Assembly: GCA_029261795.1 (NCBI GenBank)
Contig: JAJDAP010000084.1
Coordinates: 1-64,000 of the forward strand
DNA from: Deltaproteobacteria bacterium
Lineage (GTDB): Bacteria; Myxococcota_A; UBA9160; UBA6930
Length of the DNA: 64,000 nt
Direction: 5' to 3'
Part shown: one piece after another, positions 30,184-38,215 of the stretch
How positions within the stretch are numbered: position 1 is the stretch's first letter
How the letters are laid out: each line of letters starts with the position of its first letter
The notes under the pieces: generated by a model
The model's input: the letters and a program-made list of their open reading frames with translations, nothing else
Told to the model about the DNA's origin: nothing
The model's database searches: none
Program-made: the position numbers and the translations under genes

Positions 30184-32841
30184 ATGACCCCTCGCGGAGT
30201 CTCGCTGCTGGCACTCGCGGCCCCGTTGCTCGCCGTCGGACTCGTGGCCTGCGCAACCGCCCCGCCGATCGAGAAGCAGCGTTGGATCCGGATTCGAAGC
30301 GAACACTTCGAAGTGTTGTCGAGCGCCCCACAGCGATTCTCGATGGAGCTGGCTCGGGATCTGGAGCGGTTCCACGCCTTCCTCGCCGGCGAGGGTTTTC
30401 GCGGAATGCCGACGCTGGCTTCCCGATCTGCGCGGGTCGTCGTCTTCGGAGATGAGCCCACATTTCGAAACTTCCGTCGCCACCCGGGAATCCAGGGCTA
30501 CATGACGGCCACCGGCGACGGGACATGGTTGGTCGTGAATGCGGAACCGAACGATCGCGCGGACTCCGTGGCGTTTCATGAATTCGTCCATCTCGCCGAG
30601 CAGATGGGCGGCGGCGAGACGCGTCCGCCCTGGTATCGGGAAGGACTCGCGGAGTTCCTCAGCACCACTCGCTTCGGAGGGGGAAGCGTCGAGGTCGGCC
30701 GGCCGCCACTCGCCCGCAAACGTTGGCTCGAACGCGGCAATCCGCTTCCCCTGCACAGGGTGATGCTCGCCGAAGACGTGCTGGACTGGGATGCGTCGGA
30801 GCTTCAGACCTTCTACGCCCAGGCCTGGGCCCTGGTCCACTTCTTTCGCGCCGGCCACCTCGTGGGCGAACAGGATCGTTCCGCGCAGCTCGCCGCGTAT
30901 CTCCACCGTCTCGAGCGGGGTGAAGCCACGGAGGAGGCGTTCGAGGCGGCATTCGGGCAGACCTTCGAAGAGATCGAGCTCGCGTTCCTTCGCTACCTGA
31001 CTGCAGGACGAATGTCGTGGCGTCGGATTCCATTCGCCGGTGTTGCGGACGCGCTCCGCTTCCAGGTCGAAGTGTTGAGTCCCAGCGAGCAGCTCTCGTT
31101 GCTTGCGGACCTGGCATTCCAGATGGGCGAGGTGGGCCTGGCCCAAGCCGAACGATTGTTACGGAAGGCCGGCCAGTTCGAAGCGAACTCGCTGCGCAAT
31201 GATGCATCCCTTGCCCGCGTGCTCGCGCTACGCGGCGATCCCGAGGCGGCGGGCCGGCTGCGCGGGCTCGCTTCCCGAGAACCCCGTGAAGCGGCGGTTC
31301 TCGGCCGCATCGCCGACGGATTCAGCGCTCTGTCCCGTCAGGACCACGACGATTCGGCCTGTGAAACAGCCGTGGAACTGTACGAGCGCAGCCTCGTGTT
31401 GGAGCCGGGCCGCGTCGCCTCGTTGCACGGCTGGGCGCGTTGTCTCGGCGGGAGCCAGGAGGAGCTCGCGCGCTCCGTCGACCTGCTCGAGCGCGCCCGG
31501 GCGGTGGCCCCGCACCTGCCTGCACTGGCGGTAGCGCTGGCTTCGAGGCAGGCCTCCCTCGGCGACCTCGAGGCCGCCCGGGAGTCCGTGCGCATGGCCA
31601 CGCGAAACCCTCATCTGGAGCGCGACGATCCCAAGCTGACAACCGAACTCCGCCGCGTTTCGAAATTGTTGGGTGTGGTTCCGGACGGACCGGTTTCTAC
31701 GCGCCACCTGAGCGCGCGGCTCGAGGTCGAAACGCCTCGGCACCGGTCGGTGCAGCGAAGTCTGGTTCCGTTCGCTGAAGTCGCCGGCCGGGCGGGCCTC
31801 TCTAGCGCGTTGCTATTCGATGTGGTGATCGCGATCGATCAATCCGGAAGCACGCTCGCGGCATCGGGAATGGATGTGGACCGCGACGGAGTGCTCGGCA
31901 CTTCTCGCCAGACCGTCTACGGCGAACTCTTCCCCTCGTCGGACCCGGGCGATGAGGTGCAAGCGGCCGAGCTCATCGCGGCGACGCGGCTGGTTCAGCA
32001 ACTGCACGCGGAGAGTACACGGGTGGCCATCATCGGCTTCGGCGCCGACGCGACGGTGGAGGCGCAGCTCGGAGCGCCGAAGGAAGCACTCGCGGCGTTG
32101 GCGCGGATGCGCCTTGCCGGGCTTGCCTATCAAACCGATGGGACCAGTCTGGGCAATGCGCTGGCGGCGGCGTCGGATCAGTTCGTCGCGCATCGGGATG
32201 CGAAGAGGCGGGAGCGTGCCATCGTCCTGCTTTCGGATGGCTTCGCGACCTGGCCGGATCCGCGCCAGGGTCGCCAGCACGCCCTCGATGTGGCCGTCGA
32301 ACTCCGCGAGTACGGGGTGCGCGTCCACGCGTACCTCATCGGAGCCCTCGCGCCACTGAACGACGATACCTATGCACAGATCGCTCATCTCACCAGCGGC
32401 CGCTTCGTGCCCGTGCCGGATCCGATCGATGTGATCGCGCGACTCTCGAATCTTCGGCTCACAGGCCTGCAAGACATTGCGATTCGGAACCTCGAGACCG
32501 GCGCGGAATCGCGCGCGCTGCGGATCGGGGCCGACGGGACCTTCGATGCCTGGGTCGAGTTGGCGCCGGGGATCAACGAGATCGAGGTCGTCGCGCAGGT
32601 GGCAGACCGTGCGCCGCTGCGAGAAGTGCGACGGGTGGATTACGGTGTGCCCGAGGCGGTTAGCGACCAGGATCGCAGGGAAGCCGAGGTCTTCATGGGC
32701 CGACTGAAGGACCGGGGGGAAGCGTTGGGCGCCCACGCCGAAGTCGAGCGTCGCCGCCATCTCGATCCGAGCGATCGTCGGGTGGAGATCGAGTTGAGCC
32801 CGGACGGAGCAGCTGCTCCGATCGATCCGGGCCAGCCGTGA
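30184..32841 (+). CDS. Lipoprotein fusing a zinc-peptidase-like domain, TPR region and VWA domain
   Basis: The 885-residue protein carries a lipoprotein signal (VGLVAC, acylated Cys23). Residues 30-275 resemble peptidase-MA-like gluzincins: HEFVH (132-136) with a downstream REGLAEF giving a possible third ligand Glu153 or Glu157. Residues 300-490 look like TPR-type helical repeats. Residues 543-740 form a von Willebrand A domain with MIDAS DQSGST (Asp552, Ser554, Ser556) and TDGTS (651-655). A calcium-loop-like DVDRDGVLG (564-572) is inserted after the MIDAS start. A beta-rich tail follows. I know no named family with this order. Its GTGA end couples it to the next gene. Confidence 0.82.
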   Translation: MTPRGVSLLALAAPLLAVGLVACATAPPIEKQRWIRIRSEHFEVLSSAPQRFSMELARDLERFHAFLAGEGFRGMPTLASRSARVVVFGDEPTFRNFRRHPGIQGYMTATGDGTWLVVNAEPNDRADSVAFHEFVHLAEQMGGGETRPPWYREGLAEFLSTTRFGGGSVEVGRPPLARKRWLERGNPLPLHRVMLAEDVLDWDASELQTFYAQAWALVHFFRAGHLVGEQDRSAQLAAYLHRLERGEATEEAFEAAFGQTFEEIELAFLRYLTAGRMSWRRIPFAGVADALRFQVEVLSPSEQLSLLADLAFQMGEVGLAQAERLLRKAGQFEANSLRNDASLARVLALRGDPEAAGRLRGLASREPREAAVLGRIADGFSALSRQDHDDSACETAVELYERSLVLEPGRVASLHGWARCLGGSQEELARSVDLLERARAVAPHLPALAVALASRQASLGDLEAARESVRMATRNPHLERDDPKLTTELRRVSKLLGVVPDGPVSTRHLSARLEVETPRHRSVQRSLVPFAEVAGRAGLSSALLFDVVIAIDQSGSTLAASGMDVDRDGVLGTSRQTVYGELFPSSDPGDEVQAAELIAATRLVQQLHAESTRVAIIGFGADATVEAQLGAPKEALAALARMRLAGLAYQTDGTSLGNALAAASDQFVAHRDAKRRERAIVLLSDGFATWPDPRQGRQHALDVAVELREYGVRVHAYLIGALAPLNDDTYAQIAHLTSGRFVPVPDPIDVIARLSNLRLTGLQDIAIRNLETGAESRALRIGADGTFDAWVELAPGINEIEVVAQVADRAPLREVRRVDYGVPEAVSDQDRREAEVFMGRLKDRGEALGAHAEVERRRHLDPSDRRVEIELSPDGAAAPIDPGQP

Positions 32842-33908
32842 GCTCAGGCTCGCTGCCTTCCGGCGCCCACGAGATCGACGCGGTCGTGTTGGGTCGGCTG
32901 CTGACGCCGCGGTATCCCGGGGTTCGCGTCGCGCACGTCGAGGTGCTGGGCGAGACCGAGTTGACGAACGCGCATGCGCGCCTTCGGGTTCGTTATGCGG
33001 AGGCAGCCGGTGCACCGACATCGCTCTTCCTCAAACTCCTCCCGCAGGATCCGAATCGTCGGGCAGCGATCGCCCAGACCGGGATGGGGCCGCGCGAAGT
33101 CCACTTCTACAACGAACTCGCGCCGCAGGTAGGCATGCGGGTGCCCCGGATCCACGCTGCGATCACGGACGAGTCCGATGGAACTTTCTTGTTGTTGATG
33201 GAGGATCTCGAAGCCGGCGATTGTTCGATCTCTGACGGTACGGTCGGGCTCACCCCGGATGCAGCTGCCGGTGCCCTGGCCGACCTGGCGGAACTGCATG
33301 TGCGCTTCGAGGATCCGGCGCGGCGCTGCGCCGAAGCGGGCTGGGTCATGGAACCGATGAAGAGCGACTACGGCGCCGTGCTTCTCCGCCAGGGAGTGAG
33401 CCAGCATCGCGAACGTCTGACGGAGAGCTTCGCGGAATTGTCCGAGCTCTACATCGAGCGTTTCGACGCCCTTCACGCACTCTGGGACGAGGGATCGAAG
33501 ACCGTCATCCACGGCGATCCCCACATCGGCAACCTGTTCGACGACAATGGACGAACCGGGTTCCTCGACTGGGGCATCATCCACCTGGGCACGCCGCTTC
33601 GCGACGTGAGCTACCTGCTCACCATGGCGCTCGGGATCGAGGAGCGCCGAGCGCACGAGCGGGCGCTCTGGCGTCACTATCTGGAGGCCAGGGTCTCGCT
33701 CGGCGGTCGCGCCATCGGCTTCGACGAAGCGTGGCGTGGCCACCGGATCCACGCGGCCTATACCGTGCCCGCCTGCTGCCAGATCGTGACCTTCCCGGCT
33801 GGCATCAGCGCAGCGCGCGAAACCTTCTCGATGGCATTTCTGGCCCGGGCCGAGGCCGCCATCGAAGACCTGGAGGTGCGGGCAGCCTTGCGGGAGGCCG
33901 GGCTCTAG
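32838..33908 (+). CDS. Phosphotransferase (APH/ecdysteroid-kinase-like)
   Basis: The 356-residue protein has a kinase-like fold with the Brenner motif HGDPHIGNL (225-233), catalytic Asp227, metal-binding FLDWGII (Asp244), an ATP-site Lys66 in SLFLKLL and FLLLMEDLEAG as hinge. Similar proteins phosphorylate small alcohols or antibiotics, and many acyl-CoA-dehydrogenase-type clusters carry one of unknown substrate. GTG 32838 overlaps the stop of the VWA lipoprotein (GTGA), so it is translationally coupled. How a cytoplasmic small-molecule kinase would work with an exported lipoprotein is unclear. Confidence 0.88.
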   Translation: MSSGSLPSGAHEIDAVVLGRLLTPRYPGVRVAHVEVLGETELTNAHARLRVRYAEAAGAPTSLFLKLLPQDPNRRAAIAQTGMGPREVHFYNELAPQVGMRVPRIHAAITDESDGTFLLLMEDLEAGDCSISDGTVGLTPDAAAGALADLAELHVRFEDPARRCAEAGWVMEPMKSDYGAVLLRQGVSQHRERLTESFAELSELYIERFDALHALWDEGSKTVIHGDPHIGNLFDDNGRTGFLDWGIIHLGTPLRDVSYLLTMALGIEERRAHERALWRHYLEARVSLGGRAIGFDEAWRGHRIHAAYTVPACCQIVTFPAGISAARETFSMAFLARAEAAIEDLEVRAALREAGL

Positions 33909-33920
33909 CGCCGGAGTTTT

Positions 33921-34625
33921 TCAGTCGCGCGCGAAGAACAGCCAGTTCGTCTCGGATTCTTCCAGCACGATGTTCTCGAAGACGACCGACTCGACCCGGA
34001 CCTCCGCGAACGAAGCGCGCATCGCGTCGGCGAACGGCGAGTGCTCCGCGTAGGACCAGACGCCTAACACACCACCCGGGGCCAGATGCTGCTTGGCGCG
34101 TTCGAGCCCGGCCTCGCTGTAGAACGCGGCGTTCCCGTCACCCAACATTTCGTCGGGGGAATGGTCTACGTCGATCAGGATCAGGTCGTAGAGCGGTGTT
34201 TCGGGCTCGGGCTCCGCTGCCAGGATGGCGTAGGCGTCGCCATGGACGGCTTCGAGCCTCGGGTCCGCGTTCAGCTCGGCCGAAAGGGGGATCAGGCCAC
34301 GCTCCATCCAGCCGATGACCTGGGGGACGAACTCGATCACCCGCAGCGAGCCGACCCGGTCCGAGAGCAGTACCTCGCGCGCCGTGTAGCCGAGGCCGAG
34401 GCCGCCGACGAGGACGCGCAGATCGGTCCCCTCGTGCATTTCGAGCGCGACGCTAGAAAGCGCGCGCTCGGAAGCGGTGTTGTAGCTGCTCATCAGGAAC
34501 TCGTGATCGAGGGTGATCTCGGTGATCACCGTCGGTGGTTCCGTTGGCAGGGTTCGTTCGCGCAGGCAGATCATTCCGATCGTGGTCTGCTCGCAGTCGA
34601 TGTACTCGATGTCCAGGAGGCTCAT
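33921..34625 (-). CDS. Spermidine-synthase-like SAM methyltransferase fold protein
   Basis: The 234-residue protein has the spermidine-synthase-type Rossmann fold: LRVLVGGLGLGYTAREVL (nucleotide site), SLRVIEFVPQVIGWM with the acidic Glu after strand 2, DAYAIL, and LILIDVDHSPDEML. The residues for polyamine binding are not evident, and the short N-terminal beta domain (MSLLDIEYIDCEQTTIGMIC) is reduced. It may be a methyltransferase or a polyamine-synthase relative. It is 19 bases from the hydrolase gene upstream on the same strand and converges with the phosphotransferase. Confidence 0.85.
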   Translation of the reverse strand: MSLLDIEYIDCEQTTIGMICLRERTLPTEPPTVITEITLDHEFLMSSYNTASERALSSVALEMHEGTDLRVLVGGLGLGYTAREVLLSDRVGSLRVIEFVPQVIGWMERGLIPLSAELNADPRLEAVHGDAYAILAAEPEPETPLYDLILIDVDHSPDEMLGDGNAAFYSEAGLERAKQHLAPGGVLGVWSYAEHSPFADAMRASFAEVRVESVVFENIVLEESETNWLFFARD

Positions 34626-34644
34626 GGCTTCGGGGTCCGTCGTT

Positions 34645-36429
34645 CTAGGGGTCGGTCGTGACCGGAAATTCGACCCAGCCCGGGCGATTGTCGCCAGTGT
34701 GGATGCGCTGCTCGGCGAGCTTGGCCGTCGCCTGCTCGGCCCAGGGGCCGGCCTGGTTCGTGTGGGCGTGAAATTTGGGAAAGTCTGAAGAGGAGATGTC
34801 GACCCGGATTCTCGAGCCGGGCCGGAACCGCCACTCGATCGGCCAGAGCTTCAAGTGGATGGTCTCTTCCGTGCCGGGCGTGTAGGGCTGCGGTGTCTCG
34901 GCCCCGTTGCGATAGGCGAGCGAGGTGATGCCGTCGCGTACGTTGAGGGCGCGGTCGTCCTTCAGTACCTCGATCACGCGCGCCGTGAAGGCAGTGTCCG
35001 CGGCGTCGGACGCGATCGTGAGGGCCACTTCGATCGGGCCCGCGATCCGTATCTCCTCGTCGAGCACCTCGGACGTGAAGGTCAGGATATCGGCGCGTTC
35101 GCAGAGCCCTTTCTGCCATTGGGTTCCCGGCGGTGCGCCCTCGAAGCCCGGTAGCACGAACGCGAGCATGCCGGCGCCGCCGCGGGTGGGGACCGGATCG
35201 TCCGGATCGTAGACATAACGTCCAACGGCTCTTTCACTCGGCGCGCCGAGGCGGAGCGTGCCGCCGCTGCAATGATGCGCGACGTCGGCCTCTCCGAAGT
35301 GGAAGCGAACCGCCTGGGTCGGCGGCGGCCAGAGTGCACGGTTCCGCCAGCGGCCCTCGCGCATGCCGAACGACAGCACGCCCAGGGGTTCGTCGAGGGC
35401 TTCGCCCCGCAAGTGGTGGCCGAGCCAATCGAGGATCGCCGGCCACTGGAACAGATTCCCCTCTTCATCGAGGGTCGGAAACGCATCGCTTCCGGCCCCC
35501 ACGTGGGTCCAGGGGCCGATGATGAAACGGCTGCGCTCGCGGCTGGCGAGGCGCTGCCAGTCGGCCAGCTGCGGTCCGATGAAGACGTCGTACCAGCCAC
35601 CGATCATCAGGATCGGAATCTCGAGCTTCTCGGGCGTCGAGCGGAGGCGCTGGTTGTCCGGGCGTTGCCAAACCGGCGCCGACGGCGACGGGTTGCTGAT
35701 CCACTCGCGGTACCAGGGGAGTCGCTCGCCGAGGATGGCTTCGTCCGCATCCAGGTGGGGCCGGTGCCGGATCGCCTTTTGATAGGCGGCGCCGGCGCCG
35801 TCGGTATCCATGCCGGCGCCCCGCATCATGGCGGCCCAGGCGGTGAAGGTTTCGTGACGGAACATGCCGTCCTGGTAGAGGACGTCGTAGTTGTTGGCCG
35901 AGTAGATCGCGGGTACCAGCGTCTTGACCTCGGGGGGCAGGTCGGCGGCCGCCGCCCACTGGACGGCAGCGAGATACGAGGGCCCGATCATGGCGAGGTT
36001 GCCGTCCTGGAAGTCCTGGTCCGCGAGCCAGTGAAGGGTCGCCGAGCCATCCTTGGGTTCGTTCACCAGTGGCCGCCACTCGCCGTCGGATTCGCCCTGG
36101 CCCCGCACGTCCTGGTAGACGCAGGCATAGCCATAACGCACGAGCCTGCGGCACCAATCGCGGACGAACAGGTCGAAGCCCTGGTATGGATTGCGGATCA
36201 ACACGGTCGGCCAGGGCCCCTCGCCCTCGGGGCGGTGGATCGTGGTGGCCAATTCGACGCCGTCGGGCATCGCCACGCGTTCGAGGGATTCGGCGCCTGC
36301 CGAATGCGTGAAGGCCGGCAGGCCCTCGCTCATCCGGGTGATCTCGTGACGTCCGAACCACGAGAGCGTGGCCACGATCGCGAGGAGCGCGATTCCGCTG
36401 CCGACCCACCAGAGTATCCGCCGCACCAT
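34645..36429 (-). CDS. CocE/NonD (X-Pro dipeptidyl-peptidase-like) serine hydrolase, membrane-anchored
   Basis: Starting at ATG 36429, which has GAGGGAGG upstream, the 594-residue product begins with a membrane anchor (residues 4-24). The alpha/beta hydrolase core includes QDVRGQGESDGEW and the nucleophile elbow GPSYLAAVQ (Ser151), followed by a cap domain, and the catalytic His region IIGPWTHVG. The C-terminal jelly-roll domain (RIAGPIEVALTIASDAADT; WRFRPGSRIRVDISSSDFP) is diagnostic of CocE/NonD/PepX hydrolases. Members cleave esters, amides or acylases' substrates. The active site would face the periplasm. Substrate unknown. Confidence 0.9.
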   Translation of the reverse strand: MVRRILWWVGSGIALLAIVATLSWFGRHEITRMSEGLPAFTHSAGAESLERVAMPDGVELATTIHRPEGEGPWPTVLIRNPYQGFDLFVRDWCRRLVRYGYACVYQDVRGQGESDGEWRPLVNEPKDGSATLHWLADQDFQDGNLAMIGPSYLAAVQWAAAADLPPEVKTLVPAIYSANNYDVLYQDGMFRHETFTAWAAMMRGAGMDTDGAGAAYQKAIRHRPHLDADEAILGERLPWYREWISNPSPSAPVWQRPDNQRLRSTPEKLEIPILMIGGWYDVFIGPQLADWQRLASRERSRFIIGPWTHVGAGSDAFPTLDEEGNLFQWPAILDWLGHHLRGEALDEPLGVLSFGMREGRWRNRALWPPPTQAVRFHFGEADVAHHCSGGTLRLGAPSERAVGRYVYDPDDPVPTRGGAGMLAFVLPGFEGAPPGTQWQKGLCERADILTFTSEVLDEEIRIAGPIEVALTIASDAADTAFTARVIEVLKDDRALNVRDGITSLAYRNGAETPQPYTPGTEETIHLKLWPIEWRFRPGSRIRVDISSSDFPKFHAHTNQAGPWAEQATAKLAEQRIHTGDNRPGWVEFPVTTDP

Positions 36430-36522
36430 GCCTCCCTCGATCCCGGTTCCGTTCCAGCTTCGTTCCGGGGCCGGAGTATTCCGGGTTCCGACCCGAATCG
36501 CTCGGGCGGGGTTGCTCGCAGT

Positions 36523-36570
36523 TGCCGAGATCGGCACGATCCGTTCGCAACGAACCGCGAGATCTAGAAT
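36523..36570 (+). promoter_or_regulatory. Palindrome and candidate promoter of the histone-fold gene
   Basis: TGCCGA and TCGGCA (36523-36536) flank GA as a perfect palindrome. Downstream, TAGAAT (36565-36570) is a good -10, with TTCGCA (36544-36549) as a weak -35 at 15 bases. Transcription would start about five bases before the GTG at 36582. The palindrome sits just upstream of the -35 where an activator or repressor could act. All assignments are by eye. Confidence 0.4.
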
Positions 36571-36581
36571 CAGGGGGCTCT

Positions 36582-37109
36582 GTGACCGAACCGGAACGAT
36601 GGCGCGGCTGTAGCGTCTGCAAGGAGCCCATCGCGCTGGGCGCTGCCTACTGGGTCTGCAACGTCTCGACCTGCAACCGCAAACGCACCGGCCTGGTTTT
36701 TTGCAGCGTCGATTGTTGGGACGTCCACCTGCCCGAGGCCCGCCACCGGGAGAGCTGGGCGATCGAGAAGACGGCGCCCCGGGTCGCGGAATCGGTGGAG
36801 GCCGCGAAAACGTCGCTCCGGGCAGCGCAAACGTCGCCCCGGGCAGAATCGGCGGAGAAGAAGGCTGCCACACGTCGCATCATCGCAGCTCCGGCTCCGG
36901 AGCCGGCAAGCGGGACTCCGACCGAGGAAGTGCTGATCGTGGCGAGTCGGCTCAAGGACTACGTTCGTGCCAAGGCCGGCTACAACACCTCGGATCGGGC
37001 TCTGGGGCCGCTCTCGGACATCGTCCGCCGCGCCGTCGACGAGGCCATCCAGAACGCGCGCCGGGAAGGCCGCAAGACCGTGCTCGATCGGGACGTCCCC
37101 GAGCGTTAG
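36582..37109 (+). CDS. Zinc-ribbon protein with C-terminal histone-fold domain
   Basis: The 175-residue product starts at GTG 36582 after CAGGGGG. Residues 8-56 carry Cys10, Cys13, Cys26, Cys31, Cys41, Cys45, His49 and His55 in C-x2-C, C-x4-C, C-x3-C-x3-H-x5-H spacing, enough for one or two zinc ions. Residues 60-112 are an Ala/Ser/Pro/Lys linker. Residues 116-173 read as a histone fold: helix 1 LIVASRLKDYVRAKAG, loop YNTS, long helix 2 DRALGPLSDIVRRAVDEAIQ onward, and RKTVLDRDVPE, which parallels the RKTVxxxDV of archaeal histones. It is probably a DNA-binding architectural or regulatory protein. Zinc ribbon and histone fold are my pattern reading. Confidence 0.75.
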   Translation: MTEPERWRGCSVCKEPIALGAAYWVCNVSTCNRKRTGLVFCSVDCWDVHLPEARHRESWAIEKTAPRVAESVEAAKTSLRAAQTSPRAESAEKKAATRRIIAAPAPEPASGTPTEEVLIVASRLKDYVRAKAGYNTSDRALGPLSDIVRRAVDEAIQNARREGRKTVLDRDVPER

Positions 37110-37151
37110 GCGGTTCCGCCGACCCTGGGGCGCCGCGGTACACTGCTGGCC

Positions 37152-38204
37152 ATGCGAATCTTGAAGCGGCTCGCGATCGCGACCGGGACAACCCTGCTTC
37201 TGCTGGTTCTGCTGGTCGCGATCTGGGCCCTGTTGCCCGCTTCGACGCCCCCGATCGAGGGCCCGGACGCGATCGCTTCGCTCGAGCAGGTTCGGCTCGG
37301 TGGCGTCGATCAGACGATCCTGGTGCGCGGGCGCGATCGCTCTGCACCCGTCTTGCTCTACGTCCACGGTGGGCCCGGCGGAGCACAGCTGCCGATCGCG
37401 CGTTACTACTCGGCGCTGCTGGAAGAGCAGTTCGTGGTGGTCAACTGGGACCAGCGCGGCGCGGGCGCCTCCTGCGAAGGCACGGACTGGGACGCGCTGA
37501 GCCTCGATCGGATCGTCACCGACACCATCGAACTCAGCGAGCAGCTCGCCCAGCGTTTCGGAGGGGACGGAAAGATCGTGTTGCTCGGCCATTCCTGGGG
37601 AAGCATCGTGGGCGCTCTCGCAGCGGAGCGGCGGCCGGAGCTCTATCACGCCTATGTCGGGCTCGGTCAGCTGGTTCACGGCGACCGCAACGAAGAGCTG
37701 TCCTACGACTGGGTGGTTGGCGAGGCAAACCGCCGCGGAGACGACGAGGCCCTCGCCGAGCTGGCCACGATCGCGCCGCCCTACGCGAACAACGCTGAAC
37801 TCGGCCTCCAGCGCCGCTGGCTGAATGCCTACGACGGAAGTATCTACGCCTTCGATCGCGCTCGGCCCGTGTTCTGGAGTCTGCTATTCGGGCGCGAGTA
37901 CACCCTGGGAACGCGACTTTCCTACCCCGAATGCTTCGCCAACAGCCTCGCAGCCCTGTGGAGCGAGGTCGGCGCGGTCGATTTTCCGAACCAGATTCCG
38001 AAGCTCGAAGTGCCGGTCGTCTTCTTGACGGGTCGCCACGACTGGAACACGCCGTACCCGTTGGTCGAAGCGTGGGCGGCCGAACTCCAGGCACCCAGCG
38101 TCGAGATCGTCTGGTTCGAAGACGCCGGCCACATGGCGCCGATCGAATCGCCCGAAGAATTCCAACGAGCCCTGCTCGACAAGGTCCTACCCCTCACCCG
38201 TTAG
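37152..38204 (+). CDS. Alpha/beta hydrolase, proline iminopeptidase-like, membrane-anchored
   Basis: The 350-residue protein has an N-terminal transmembrane segment (about residues 5-28) and then a hydrolase domain: VLLYVHGGPGGAQ oxyanion region, NWDQRGAGAS, nucleophile elbow GHSWGS (Ser148), acid strand VFLTGRHDWNTPY and His in DAGHMAPIE. HGGPGG plus WDQRGAG is typical of prolyl iminopeptidase-like peptidases (S33). With the anchor, the active site faces outward. It is followed 12 bases later by an EstB-like esterase, suggesting a small hydrolase operon downstream of the histone-fold gene. Confidence 0.9.
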   Translation: MRILKRLAIATGTTLLLLVLLVAIWALLPASTPPIEGPDAIASLEQVRLGGVDQTILVRGRDRSAPVLLYVHGGPGGAQLPIARYYSALLEEQFVVVNWDQRGAGASCEGTDWDALSLDRIVTDTIELSEQLAQRFGGDGKIVLLGHSWGSIVGALAAERRPELYHAYVGLGQLVHGDRNEELSYDWVVGEANRRGDDEALAELATIAPPYANNAELGLQRRWLNAYDGSIYAFDRARPVFWSLLFGREYTLGTRLSYPECFANSLAALWSEVGAVDFPNQIPKLEVPVVFLTGRHDWNTPYPLVEAWAAELQAPSVEIVWFEDAGHMAPIESPEEFQRALLDKVLPLTR

Positions 38205-38215
38205 TGGAGAATCCC

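Noticed and set aside
32838-33908. Aminoglycoside resistance gene
   Set aside because: The Brenner motif is shared by many kinases; N-terminal and context features fit the broad phosphotransferase group, not a known resistance enzyme.
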